This document shows, in pieces, positions 56,760 through 64,000 of a stretch of 64,000 bases of DNA (position 1 is its first letter; each line of letters begins with the position of its first letter). The notes below the pieces were generated by a model, which ran no database searches, had not been told where the DNA came from, and worked only from the letters and a program-made list of their open reading frames with translations. This DNA comes from CBDIDH01 sp965277595 (lineage in GTDB: Bacteria; Planctomycetota; Planctomycetia; Isosphaerales; Isosphaeraceae): positions 4,898,001 to 4,962,000 of the forward strand of contig CBDIDH010000002.1 in assembly GCA_965277595.1 (NCBI GenBank), read 5' to 3'. The translations under genes were made by a program, and so were the position numbers.

Positions 56760-57180
56760 GGGTCTGGTCCTCGTCTGCAAGTTAGGAATCGGTCAGCGTG
56801 CGGCACTCGCCGCCTTCGCTGTCCGTACAGGCAGGACTTCAGCAGGGGTGAATGCAGAGGCTGGAGAGTGAAAGCCGGCTGCACACGGAACGCAGTGACA
56901 CGGAAGCTGGCGGACGACCTAGCCGGCGAAGAGGGGCCGCAGGCGCCCTTCTTCCGCGTCAGGGGGCGGAAGGGGAGCACGTCGCTCTGGCGACCGAGCG
57001 CCTAGCGAGCCCGAGAGCACGCGGCCCGCGAGGGAGACGCCCATAAAACGGCCAAATGAAGCCTGGCGAGTACGAGACACGCCATAAAAAATTCGGCAAA
57101 TATTCAACAATTTTTTGGTTGCTATGGCACGAAGTTTTAGAGAAATTCTGACGTTGTGGGAGATCAAAGCGGAGAGCTTC
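56760..57180. other. Intergenic stretch with no supported gene
   Basis: About 420 bp between the DUF932 start and the inverted repeat at 57181. Short overlapping frames exist on both strands but none has a ribosome binding site or family resemblance. Base composition changes from GC-rich to AT-rich near 57060, consistent with a junction where the following cargo genes were acquired. Confidence 0.5.
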
Positions 57181-57218
57181 TATCAATTATCACAGAATCT
57201 TTTTTGTGATTATTGATA
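57181..57218. repeat. Inverted repeat upstream of the toxin-like gene
   Basis: Arms TATCAATTATCACA and TGTGATTATTGATA (57181-57194 and 57205-57218) pair at 13 of 14 positions around a 10-nt loop with a T-run. Could be an operator, or a terminator isolating the cargo genes from upstream transcription. Confidence 0.6.
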
Positions 57219-57263
57219 AAAATGTATGATCCGTGATTGCGCCTAAAACATGGAATTACGCCA

Positions 57264-59222
57264 ATGGGACAGACGGTTCGCGAGTTTGACGCCGTCCATC
57301 TGATGCAGCCCAAGTGCGGCTTCGACTCGCTTTCTGGGTCGGTACTCGGCATTGGCGTAACCGGTAGTATGCCGGATACTGCGACTGGTGGCGTTGAGAC
57401 TACTACGTTTATTCAGGTAGTCGAAACCGTGGAGGACTTTGTTAGATTTCTAAATATTTCAACCGCCGCCTCGGTTCAGGTTGATTTTGGAAACGGGGCC
57501 GCCAGAGCTTCTTTTGCAGAGACTTTGACATTCCATGATTTCTCGGTTTACGTGGTTGCTTATATCACAGTCCGGGCGGGAACGAGACAACTTCAGAACC
57601 CTGCTTTCGACCCGACCGCAGCACAGCTTTTGCTCAGCGACAAGGAAACATTTCGTAAGCGATTCGGAGACGAATTCCTGGCTGGCATAACGGAGGGCGG
57701 TGAATTCATCGGATTCATAGAGCTGCGTGCTCACGACCAGACTACACAACAGGAAATCTCTACGGCCATCAGCGGTGGAGTTGTATTCGACACGATCACA
57801 GGAGATGCGACGGGAAGCATCGATGGCTCTCTGTCGAAAATCCTTGCCACGTCTTCGATTAACCTGAGGACATTCCAACGAGGTGGCAGCGATCCTGGCA
57901 TCGATCATGTGACTGTCGATGCCTTGGTTCAAAAGGCCATCGGCTTTGCGAGAACGCTAAACAGTTCGAACGTTTTCGATTACGAGGCCACCTTTCAAAC
58001 CTACGATATTCTGCCCCTCCCCGCTGCCCCCAATCCCATAGATGTCGCGGCGCAAAAGGAGGCGCTCGATCAACTCGGCCTGTTCAAATTAAAATACAAA
58101 AAGGTTCTTGATTCAATTCAATACATTTTGGATAACCCAAGCGAATTCGAGCCGTTTGATTCCGGTGCGCTCGTCGCCAAGCAGAACGAGTTTAACAATT
58201 TCCTCAATAAGCTGAAGTCGGCTGCGTCGGCGTGCTTTAACGATTTGACGAAATGCGAATTCCCGACATTCCTGATTGATCCTGTGGTCGCACTCCCCAA
58301 GCGTCTCGATAGAGACGAATCCACTGCAGTCGCTGCGGCCAAAGATGCGATGACCAAAGCACAAAGCTTCGCTTTGGCGTGCAAGGCACATGCGGATCGG
58401 GTGATCGCGATCAGCCATACGGTCGTTGCTGGGCCGAACGGAAAGTCGCTCGCTGACGAAGCGAAGTTGGAGAATGACAACGCACAACAGGCGGCAAATT
58501 CAGCCAAGGATGCTGCTAACACGGCGTTTGATGTCGGTAGTCCGTTTGCTTCCGCTGCTGCTTTTGTAGCGGCGGCGAAGGCCGCATCCGATCAGGCTAC
58601 GTCGAGCGCATCCGCGGCTAATGGCCTGATCGAATCGATTATCGAGATCGGAAATGCGCCTTTCTGGCATGCTCCTACCCTGATCCTCCTGAGTCGTGAT
58701 AACCTGGGCTGGATGTCTGGCACCACACTGTGGTCACGCCCTGGTTTCACAGAGAGCAGTTTTCCTATACCAGTACCTCGTCGTGGCGTGGCAATCCTGA
58801 GCGATTTCGCAATCGATCCCAACGGCGATAAAATCGAGCCGTTACCAACATCCGTTTTCGATAACAACGGCCAACCTAGAACTGATGCGTCGGGACTCAC
58901 GACCGGGTTCTTCGGGAAGATCGACAATTGGCCGTTTGTCGGTTTTGTCGACAATCAGGATAATGTTTCGGGAATTGAGTTCGTTCTGAACAGCGATAAC
59001 CACAACGTACCTAGTGGCGGGGCTTTCCTGTTTGCCCTGAGATCACCGTCTCCGTTCGACTTTGGCAGTCTCGCTGGGAAGTCATTTACGTGCATTATCG
59101 TGCTGAGGTCTTTCACCACGGGTTTAAAAACCAAAGTGCAATTGACGCTGTTGTGTTCCGACGATCCGCAGCCGAATCCGCATATTGATCGCAATATGGT
59201 CATTCACGGTTCGGTGCTTTAG
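57264..59222 (+). CDS. Possible MACPF/CDC-like pore-forming protein
   Basis: 652 residues from the ATG at 57264 (GGA upstream); a TTG at 57237 adds nine. No signal peptide. Near residues 125-150 it reads FRKRFGDEFLAGITEGGEFI, then GFIELRAHDQTTQQEIST. This resembles the [FY]G-x-x-[FY]..G...GG signature of MACPF-like proteins, before a Gly/Ser-rich strand region. A long Ala-rich helical part follows (about 355-470), then a beta-rich C-terminal domain with aromatic residues (DNLGWMSGTTLWSRPGF). Gene position as isolated plus-strand cargo, next to a small holin-like gene, suits an accessory toxin. The family call is tentative; other toxins or adhesins are possible. Confidence 0.5.
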   Translation: MGQTVREFDAVHLMQPKCGFDSLSGSVLGIGVTGSMPDTATGGVETTTFIQVVETVEDFVRFLNISTAASVQVDFGNGAARASFAETLTFHDFSVYVVAYITVRAGTRQLQNPAFDPTAAQLLLSDKETFRKRFGDEFLAGITEGGEFIGFIELRAHDQTTQQEISTAISGGVVFDTITGDATGSIDGSLSKILATSSINLRTFQRGGSDPGIDHVTVDALVQKAIGFARTLNSSNVFDYEATFQTYDILPLPAAPNPIDVAAQKEALDQLGLFKLKYKKVLDSIQYILDNPSEFEPFDSGALVAKQNEFNNFLNKLKSAASACFNDLTKCEFPTFLIDPVVALPKRLDRDESTAVAAAKDAMTKAQSFALACKAHADRVIAISHTVVAGPNGKSLADEAKLENDNAQQAANSAKDAANTAFDVGSPFASAAAFVAAAKAASDQATSSASAANGLIESIIEIGNAPFWHAPTLILLSRDNLGWMSGTTLWSRPGFTESSFPIPVPRRGVAILSDFAIDPNGDKIEPLPTSVFDNNGQPRTDASGLTTGFFGKIDNWPFVGFVDNQDNVSGIEFVLNSDNHNVPSGGAFLFALRSPSPFDFGSLAGKSFTCIIVLRSFTTGLKTKVQLTLLCSDDPQPNPHIDRNMVIHGSVL

Positions 59223-59227
59223 CGAAA

Positions 59228-59527
59228 GTGTACGCCGCCATGAACAGGCTCGCTCAATTCTTGGAAGATCCTCAAGGCAATTTTTCAGCCACGCGATTGG
59301 GATTTCTGTTATGGGTGATCGGTGTTCTTGTTGCTTGGATCGTCAGCAGCGTTGCAAAGCAATCTCTCCAAACTATCCCTGAGTCGGTCGCTGCAATTCT
59401 CGGCGTTCTTATGACAGGGAAGGTCGTGCAACGATTTAGTGAAAGACCTTCCCCCCCTACGATTCCCATCACGCCTCAGAATCTAGTCGTGAGCGGTCAG
59501 ACTGTTGTTGAGGGAAGGAACTCGTAG
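59228..59527 (+). CDS. Small two-span membrane protein, holin-like
   Basis: 99 residues (or 95 from the ATG at 59240). NFSATRLGFLLWVIGVLVAW and IPESVAAILGVLMTGKVVQR look like two membrane spans, followed by a proline-rich tail (ERPSPPTIPITPQ). Similar small phage and toxin-cluster proteins act as holins. It starts 5 nt after the toxin-like gene, so the two are one operon. Confidence 0.65.
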   Translation: MYAAMNRLAQFLEDPQGNFSATRLGFLLWVIGVLVAWIVSSVAKQSLQTIPESVAAILGVLMTGKVVQRFSERPSPPTIPITPQNLVVSGQTVVEGRNS

Positions 59528-59546
59528 TTGGGACGCGTAGTATCCG

Positions 59547-59888
59547 TCACAGACCCTTCCTCAACTCGCCCTTTTCCAGCTTCCCCAGCGTCTCTGCGGC
59601 AAATTGCTGGGCGTTCGGGCTGGCATGGCTTGCATCCGGAAGGTAACCGATTTCGATGGTCTCAAGGGCGCATGCCAGGGCGTCACGCTCGGCTACGACC
59701 CGTCGCAGTTCGCTCTGGGTCAGCACAAGCTCGGTGATCTTTTCGGAGTAGTATCTGGCCTGCGATTCTGGCGTGCGGCGTTCCAGCTTGATCGCAGGGG
59801 AACCATGGATGAAGTGGCCGCCAGGCTGGAAGTCATGCTTACCGACCTCTCCGGTCGTCCCGAGGCAATCCAGCGGCTTTCCGTTCAT
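59547..59888 (-). CDS. 113-residue hypothetical protein
   Basis: Contains PGGHFIHGSPAIKLERRTPE, SQARYYSEKITELVLTQSEL, RRVVAERDALACALETIEIG and a charged end. Helical, possibly coiled. ATG overlaps the stop of the previous gene. Not recognised. Confidence 0.6.
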   Translation of the reverse strand: MNGKPLDCLGTTGEVGKHDFQPGGHFIHGSPAIKLERRTPESQARYYSEKITELVLTQSELRRVVAERDALACALETIEIGYLPDASHASPNAQQFAAETLGKLEKGELRKGL

Positions 59889-60460
59889 CGTGCGAGCCCT
59901 TGACGCTGGCGGGCCATGTCGGAGGCCACCCGCGTGGCGTCTATCACATTGTCGCCGAGCGGCTCGTCCGGTTTGCCTTCACGCTTCCAGAGGTTTTCTT
60001 CGATCTTGTAGCAGAAGCCCTCGTCAATCAGAAGGTTTTTCTCTTCCCGGGTAGGCTGGCGGTTTTCGGCAAATTGAATCCCGGCAATGCCGATCTTATA
60101 GCCGCCCTTCATAACCGTGTCCTTGAATACGCGGATGCCTTCACGCTCGTGGCTGGCGACGCGGAAATATTGCTCCGGCGCCTGACGGAAGGCGGGGCGC
60201 TCCGCCAGTATGCTTGCCGCGTGGCTCAGCTTGCCGTTCGGATCGACGGGGGTGCGATTGAGTCGCTGGACGTGGGATGTTTCCGTGACGGCCTGCTCAC
60301 GCTCCCGCTGACGTTGGAACGCGGCAACGGCCTCGGTCTGGGGGTCTAGCTGCGACTTGGTCTCGTGATCGGCGAGGATCGCCGCGATCGGGGATTGCTC
60401 GAGTACGGCGGCGACGGTCTGAGGTTCGCTGGCGGGCGTCTGCTTCTTTTTCCGGGGCAC
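59885..60460 (-). CDS. 191-residue hypothetical protein
   Basis: Basic N-terminus (MPRKKKQTPASEPQ), a helical middle (ETEAVAAFQRQREREQ-like, rich in Gln/Arg), and a folded C-terminal part (GIRVFKDTVMKGGYKIGIAG, IQFAENRQPTREEKNLLIDE, GFCYKIEENLWKREGK). Looks like accessory proteins of large plasmids and phages. Shares one base with the gene upstream. Not recognised. Confidence 0.6.
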   Translation of the reverse strand: MPRKKKQTPASEPQTVAAVLEQSPIAAILADHETKSQLDPQTEAVAAFQRQREREQAVTETSHVQRLNRTPVDPNGKLSHAASILAERPAFRQAPEQYFRVASHEREGIRVFKDTVMKGGYKIGIAGIQFAENRQPTREEKNLLIDEGFCYKIEENLWKREGKPDEPLGDNVIDATRVASDMARQRQGLAR

Positions 60461-60669
60461 TAGCCTACTTGCCTTTCGATTGGCTCCTTGCTGCGGTCGG
60501 CACGCTTCCTTAGCTCAGAGGCGGCCCATGACTTCTCACGTTGGTGCGGCGTATGGCCGTTGGTGGTAGGCTTCGGTGAGTCCGGCTCCTTCTGGCCTTC
60601 AAGGAAACCGGCGATTGCTTCGTTAACAGATTCCGGTGTTGCTTCTGGTAGTTTGTTCCGTAATGACAT
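60460..60669 (-). CDS. 69-residue hypothetical protein
   Basis: Helical N-terminus MSLRNKLPEATPESVNEAIA, then a polar linker and a basic end. Overlaps the next gene by one base. Not recognised. Confidence 0.5.
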   Translation of the reverse strand: MSLRNKLPEATPESVNEAIAGFLEGQKEPDSPKPTTNGHTPHQREKSWAASELRKRADRSKEPIERQVG

Positions 60670-60699
60670 ACGCCTCCGTGCTGTTGATTCGCACGAAGG

Positions 60700-60870
60700 C
60701 TAGCGCGGTTTTATGGCCTCGTCAACTTTCTTTTGATCCTCATAGAGCTTGTAGGCCCGCTGCCGGGTTTTCTCTGAGTCTGGCCAGCCCTGCTGCTCCC
60801 GCGCCTGTTGGACGAAAGCAGCGAAGGCTGCTGCATGAAAAGGTTCGTCTAGGATTGAGTCAGAGGTCAT
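60700..60870 (-). CDS. 56-residue hypothetical protein
   Basis: Read directly. ATG at 60870 overlaps the previous stop (ATGA): MTSDSILDEPFHAAAFAAFV, QQAREQQGWPDSEKTRQRAY, then KLYEDQKKVDEAIKPR. Helical. Not recognised, but its junction supports it. Confidence 0.6.
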   Translation of the reverse strand: MTSDSILDEPFHAAAFAAFVQQAREQQGWPDSEKTRQRAYKLYEDQKKVDEAIKPR

Positions 60871-61124
60871 GACTCCGTTTTCCGAAGCTGGGCGTACTTG
60901 GCCATGACCAATGCAAAGCCACCAGGTTTGATATTGCCGCTCACGTCAAATGCCTCGGGGCAGATACGACGCCATTCAGCGGCACGCTTTGCCTCGTTCA
61001 TTTGGTGCGAGCAGTTTGTGACCTCGGTGGCACCGTAGGGGCATTCGGTGGGAGGCTCGGAATCGATCCAGAAGATAAATGGGCGCGGGTCACCGCAGAC
61101 TGGACAGCGAGGTTTGTCGTTCAC
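60867..61124 (-). CDS. 85-residue zinc-ribbon-like protein
   Basis: N-terminal CPVCGDPRPFIFWI gives one CxxC pair; ECPYGATEVTNCSH could supply the other ligands. Helical after that (EAKRAAEWRRICPEAFDVSG). Overlaps both neighbours by ATGA. Function unknown. Confidence 0.6.
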   Translation of the reverse strand: MNDKPRCPVCGDPRPFIFWIDSEPPTECPYGATEVTNCSHQMNEAKRAAEWRRICPEAFDVSGNIKPGGFALVMAKYAQLRKTES

Positions 61125-61465
61125 GTCCCCTCACTCTCAGGCCACATGAAGGCGATACCGTTGCGTTGGATAATACGGAAATGTCCTATCTGCTTTATCC
61201 AACTCTCGCCGGGCGTTGTCGCGAGCCAACCGCAAGCAGTATCGCAAGCATAAAGATCAGCTTCGCGGGGCTCTAACAGATGCACGCTCTGGGCGTGGAC
61301 GTAGAACCGCTCGATGTATTTATTCGTAATTTCACTTATCAAGTCATCGAGCTCAAGCGAAAAATCGCCGGGAGCTATAGCTTCAGGATCGATCCAATAA
61401 AAGTTCATCCCAAAATGCTTCGCCATCCACGCAGCGGCCAGCGGGTCGGTGTAGAAGTACCTCAT
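61121..61465 (-). CDS. 114-residue hypothetical protein
   Basis: MRYFYTDPLAAAWMAKHFGM, NFYWIDPEAIAPGDFSLELD, DLISEITNKYIERFYVHAQS. Aromatic-rich, folded-looking. Similar small proteins occur in phages of Proteobacteria. Not recognised. Confidence 0.6.
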   Translation of the reverse strand: MRYFYTDPLAAAWMAKHFGMNFYWIDPEAIAPGDFSLELDDLISEITNKYIERFYVHAQSVHLLEPREADLYACDTACGWLATTPGESWIKQIGHFRIIQRNGIAFMWPESEGT

Positions 61466-61527
61466 GCCGCCCTCGCTTTCAGGAACTCATCGACGTTCTG
61501 CTTGTGGTTTTTGGAAGCTGTGTGCAT
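61462..61527 (-). CDS. Possible 21-residue peptide gene overlapping the HNH 3' end
   Basis: AAAGGA lies upstream of an ATG at 61527; the peptide MHTASKNHKQNVDEFLKARA, A ends in an ATGA overlap with the next gene. It overlaps the last 49 nt of the HNH gene. Could be the surviving translation-coupling leader of an interrupted gene. Confidence 0.35.
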   Translation of the reverse strand: MHTASKNHKQNVDEFLKARAA

Positions 61528-62150
61528 CTTCTCTGTCCTTTCTTCATTATTGGAGTTGTTAATGCTTCTTCGATTGGCCATCCGTATTTTAGGACGCGAT
61601 GATTCACAATACCGATGGGAAGACCAGCGGCAGCGGCTAAATCGCACAGCAGGACTTGTTGGCCGTTATGTGTTACAAACCGATTGCGACTATAGTTTCG
61701 CGTCTGCTGAGCATACGTCGCCCAGCGGCAGTTCCCCGGTTCGTAGTTGCCGTCCTTGTCGGGATAACGATCAATGGTTAGATGATCAGCGTAGCCGTTG
61801 GCAATCGCCCAATAATAGAAGACCTCAAAGCTCTCTTTCCATTGCGGGCAGACGGATATTCCTCGACCACCGTAGCGATCATAGGCTGAGCACTTAGGGT
61901 TGTAGCATCGGTGACGCATGGCCTCCCATACCCTGTATAGACGGGTTCCGCTTTGCCCATGCGTTTCGCGATTGCCGATTGCTGGATGACATTTGATGCA
62001 TCCGAGCGATCTGCGGCGGCGGAGACTGCCCCCGTAGACATTCTTCGTTGTCCCGCAATCACACCGACATTCCCAATACCTATCACCGGCATATGCAATA
62101 ACGGTCCAACGATCAAAGCGCTTACCGACTAAATTAATCCTCTCGTTCAT
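61479..62150 (-). CDS. HNH homing-type endonuclease, paralogue of the one at 21.5-22.2 kb
   Basis: 223 residues from the ATG at 62150 (overlaps the ASCH-like stop as ATGA). INLVGKRFDRWTVIAYAGDR, then YWECRCDCGTTKNVYGGSLR, LYRVWEAMRHRCYNPKCSAY, GGRGISVCPQWKESFEVFYY, LTIDRYPDKDGNYEPGNCRW. Ends with a helix-turn-helix-like part (LAAAAGLPIGIVNHRVLKYG). Same domain order as the protein at 21.5-22.2 kb, with clear divergence. Its start is coupled to the upstream gene, so the insertion has been fitted into the operon. Confidence 0.88.
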   Translation of the reverse strand: MNERINLVGKRFDRWTVIAYAGDRYWECRCDCGTTKNVYGGSLRRRRSLGCIKCHPAIGNRETHGQSGTRLYRVWEAMRHRCYNPKCSAYDRYGGRGISVCPQWKESFEVFYYWAIANGYADHLTIDRYPDKDGNYEPGNCRWATYAQQTRNYSRNRFVTHNGQQVLLCDLAAAAGLPIGIVNHRVLKYGWPIEEALTTPIMKKGQRRCTQLPKTTSRTSMSS

Positions 62151-62833
62151 GCCGCTCTTTCCTTTATCACAGTGTCTACGTTCGACTGGATGCATCTGAA
62201 GCCGATGACCCATACCCATTCATTCCGCTCCCAAGAGCCGGGGCCGTTGATGGAGTTCCACAGTACTTCATAGCCCGTCTTATAGTCCGGGCGATACTGG
62301 TGCTCGTCTGGGTATCTTGGCGGCTTGATTATTCCCTCACCAGGCATGTAGGGATCGCATCCCTCAGCCAAAGCGTCCGACTCGCTGATGTCCTGCAACC
62401 TCTCGACCCGCACGCCGGTCAGTTCCAGCGTCAGGCGGGACGCCCAGCGTGGCATGTGAATCGAGGGGCACGCGTCCTTGGAATACCACCAGTGGGCGAT
62501 ACTGCCACCGTAAGCTTGTTCGCTGTGCTCATCCTGTTCAGGACCGGGATATAGAACCGGCGAAGCATCAGCGGCGTATTTCGCAAGCGTCACAGCATCG
62601 CTGGTGGCATAATCGGCTTCCGTTGTCTCCCTCGCCCAAATCAGGTCGCCGGGCGAACCGTACGGACATATTGTCGACCATCCTTCGTGATTTTTGTACT
62701 GTTCCATATACTCCACGCTATACGGCCCCTTGAATTCACGGCTTCCCTTCAATATCCGCCTTGTCTGAGTCTTCCTGCCCTCGAGCAGGGCATTAATCAT
62801 CGGCGAGCTGAATAGAATGGGGTGAGTTTTCAT
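62147..62833 (-). CDS. ASCH-like phage protein
   Basis: 228 residues from the ATG at 62833, which has a strong GGAGG 5 nt upstream; the frame is open to an ATG at 62908 that overlaps the preceding stop. MKTHPILFSSPMINALLEGR, KTQTRRIL, GSPGDLIWARE, then MPRWASRLTLELTGVRVERL and WNSINGPGSWERNEWVWVIG are hallmarks of a common phage family with an ASCH/PUA-like fold, thought to bind RNA or nucleotides. Confidence 0.78.
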   Translation of the reverse strand: MKTHPILFSSPMINALLEGRKTQTRRILKGSREFKGPYSVEYMEQYKNHEGWSTICPYGSPGDLIWARETTEADYATSDAVTLAKYAADASPVLYPGPEQDEHSEQAYGGSIAHWWYSKDACPSIHMPRWASRLTLELTGVRVERLQDISESDALAEGCDPYMPGEGIIKPPRYPDEHQYRPDYKTGYEVLWNSINGPGSWERNEWVWVIGFRCIQSNVDTVIKERAA

Positions 62834-62904
62834 AATCCTCCGTGAAATGTTGGGTGTTAAAGCAGTGAAGTGGGGCTGCGTGGTCGTGTTTGCGAGAGAA
62901 GCGG

Positions 62905-63588
62905 TCATGACGAACCACCTTCCTCCGAGTCCGCCTGCGTATCCTTTTTCGCGGCCCTCGACTTTGCGTGTTTTAGTCTCGCCAGTTCCAAAACCGACGG
63001 CTTCAATTCCTCGGGCATCTCTTTGTAGTTAAAACCGCGATGGCCATTGAGGAAGGGGAGCGCGCCCCTCGGTATCGCCTTCCAGTTGTCAGGGGAGGTG
63101 TTCAGCCGATTGTCGTCAAGACATTTCAGGCACATCCCTTTCGGCAGCTTGCCGTTCCTTTCTTCCCAGCGGATTAGATGCACTGTACGCCAGCGAGATT
63201 GTAGCGGCATGCCATCGTGTATCTTACGTTCCAAGTATCCCTCCTTGGTCATGCGTTCGGTGCCGATCGGCTTATAGAGCTTTACGGCTACACCTTGACG
63301 CTCTCCTTGCTTGAATTGCGTCTTTCGGGCGTTGGGGTGCCTGCCCCCTTTACCTGGTGGGCATGGCTTTCCTTTGTTGGATGGAACGGATCCTTTCTCG
63401 TAGCGGCCGGTGCGGCCGGTGAGCCATCCATTGCGCTTACACAGAGAATTAAAATGGATGAGAGTCACTTCGCGCCGGTCGAATTTATCACAGAACTCAA
63501 GATGAGATTCTGGGCGTGGCCTGGTGCAGTTTTTCTTTATCCACACCAGTTCTTTATTCGAGTATTCAATCTTCTGTCCCGTAGCCAT
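62905..63588 (-). CDS. HNH_3-type homing endonuclease-like protein
   Basis: 227 residues. N-terminal helix-turn-helix-like part (VTLIHFNSLCKRNGWLTGRT), basic glycine-rich linker (KGKPCPPGKGGRHPNARKTQ), then nuclease-like GYLERKIHDGMPLQSRWRTV, HLIRWEERNGKLPKGMCLKC, LDDNRLNTSPDNWKAIPRGA. It matches the HNH family often called endodeoxyribonuclease in phages. C-terminal tail is basic. Its stop overlaps an ATG of the ASCH-like frame. Confidence 0.85.
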   Translation of the reverse strand: MATGQKIEYSNKELVWIKKNCTRPRPESHLEFCDKFDRREVTLIHFNSLCKRNGWLTGRTGRYEKGSVPSNKGKPCPPGKGGRHPNARKTQFKQGERQGVAVKLYKPIGTERMTKEGYLERKIHDGMPLQSRWRTVHLIRWEERNGKLPKGMCLKCLDDNRLNTSPDNWKAIPRGALPFLNGHRGFNYKEMPEELKPSVLELARLKHAKSRAAKKDTQADSEEGGSS

Positions 63589-63873
63589 TTACTTACCCTC
63601 ATCGGTGTAATTAAGTTGCCTGTGACCAGGAGGATTTGGTTTGCCCTCAACGAGGGGAAGCATGTTCTCCCAATTACCGCAACCGTGCTTCGCCACCAGT
63701 TCCGCAGCACTCAACGCGAGATTGGCATTGTTGATAATTTGCTCGCTCACTTCCACGATTGAGCTTGTTCGCTGAATTTCCAGTTCAAGCTTTTCCTGGC
63801 TGAGATTCTCATCTCCTAGCCGCTCGAGTTGGGCAAAGAGATGGTCGTTTAGGTCAATGAGCTTGTTCTTCAT
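63589..63873 (-). CDS. 94-residue helical hypothetical protein
   Basis: MKNKLIDLNDHLFAQLERLG, DENLSQEKLELEIQRTSSIV, NNANLALSAAELVAKHGCGN. Long helices. This small protein precedes HNH or regulatory genes in many Proteobacterial phages. The stop is adjacent to the HNH start. Function unknown. Confidence 0.65.
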   Translation of the reverse strand: MKNKLIDLNDHLFAQLERLGDENLSQEKLELEIQRTSSIVEVSEQIINNANLALSAAELVAKHGCGNWENMLPLVEGKPNPPGHRQLNYTDEGK

Positions 63874-63921
63874 GGTAATTTCCTTTCAGCCTATAAATTG
63901 TTTTCTGGACGCTTGAAATGT

Positions 63922-63941
63922 GGGGCGACCAAAGCCGCCCC
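63922..63941 (-). terminator. Hairpin after the last gene, weak terminator
   Basis: GGGGCG/CGCCCC (63922-63927 with 63936-63941, 8-nt loop) directly downstream of the stop at 63949. The following minus-strand ACATTTC is only a short T-run. Confidence 0.4.
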
Positions 63942-63948
63942 GGTTCCG

Positions 63949-64000
63949 TTAAGCAGCCTTCTTCGATTTCTTCGCCTTGACTGGTTTCGGCTCCGGTGCT
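63949..64000 (-). CDS. C-terminal end of a lysine/proline-rich protein (cut off by window edge)
   Basis: Frame from the right edge to a TAA: APEPKPVKAKKSKKAA. Such Lys/Ala/Pro tails end histone-like or DNA-binding proteins. Only 16 codons are visible, so nothing more can be said. Confidence 0.45.
   Translation of the reverse strand, partial: APEPKPVKAKKSKKAA

Noticed and set aside
56852..57167. Small frames on both strands in the DUF932-toxin gap
   Set aside because: Arg-rich products typical of GC-rich non-coding DNA, without start signals.
59604..60349. Two plus-strand frames (99 and 149 codons) opposite the 59.5-60.5 kb genes
   Set aside because: The minus-strand genes overlap each other by exact ATGA junctions and have better start sites; the plus frames are shadows.
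1..64000. Phage integrase, attachment site, ParA/ParB or RepA
   Set aside because: None of the frames shows tyrosine or serine recombinase, ParA Walker or initiator signatures; absence applies only to this window.

Overview
The window reads as a large temperate contractile-tailed (myovirus-type) phage or phage-plasmid genome segment, GC-rich and almost wholly coding. Two gapR-like (DUF2312) genes point to an alphaproteobacterial host, because GapR is essentially confined to that class. The gene set parallels enterobacterial phage-plasmid P1: a type III restriction-modification pair, a DarB-like methylase-helicase, a Ref-type HNH nuclease, SSB and a sheathed tail. It also carries something P1 lacks, a full-length MobF (TrwC/TraI-type) relaxase-helicase. 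I see no integrase, partition genes, type IV secretion system, tRNA, rRNA or CRISPR array in the window, so integrated and episomal states cannot be told apart.

Layout. 1-4.5 kb (minus): type III Res (cut by the window edge), Mod and a KOW/RHH-like protein. 4.7-5.3 kb: HNH homing endonuclease with a hairpin over its ribosome binding site. 6.0-11.4 kb (minus): a 1784-residue methylase-helicase. 11.5-13.2 kb (minus): overlapping small membrane and lipoprotein genes, probably lysis-related. 13.2-41.4 kb (minus): the late region, read right to left as terS, terL, portal, scaffold, P22-type capsid, head-tail connectors, sheath, tube, frameshifted tail chaperone, tape measure, baseplate (U, X, D, V, W/gp25, J, I), tail fibres/spike and holin-like genes. 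41.4-44.4 kb (minus): Ref, DnaC-like loader, replication protein, RusA and a small HTH regulator. 44.5-48.8 kb (plus): Gp157, RecT, SSB, NinB, a zinc-finger protein and a GapR-FtsK gamma fusion. 48.9-50.8 kb (minus): small regulators and a second GapR. 50.9-55.9 kb (plus): five stop/start-overlapped small genes, then the relaxase with its own promoter. 56-64 kb: DUF932 protein, a possible MACPF-like toxin with a holin-like neighbour, and minus-strand small genes interrupted by two more homing-type HNH genes.

How it fits together. Structural genes form one long leftward late block. Replication and recombination functions diverge from an HTH-controlled region near 44.45 kb, and a second divergent control region lies near 50.8 kb. 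DarB-like, type III RM and Ref proteins are the usual defence and counter-defence equipment of P1-like elements. Five HNH genes and one GIY-YIG-like gene sit at gene boundaries, so the element is heavily colonised by homing endonucleases. The most unusual parts are the relaxase on a phage, the GapR-FtsK gamma fusion, the ssb/HNH/ssb arrangement, intrinsic terminators abutting the start sites of key late genes, and a plus-strand secreted-protein gene embedded in the packaging module. All functional calls rest on reading motifs by eye; no database search was run.
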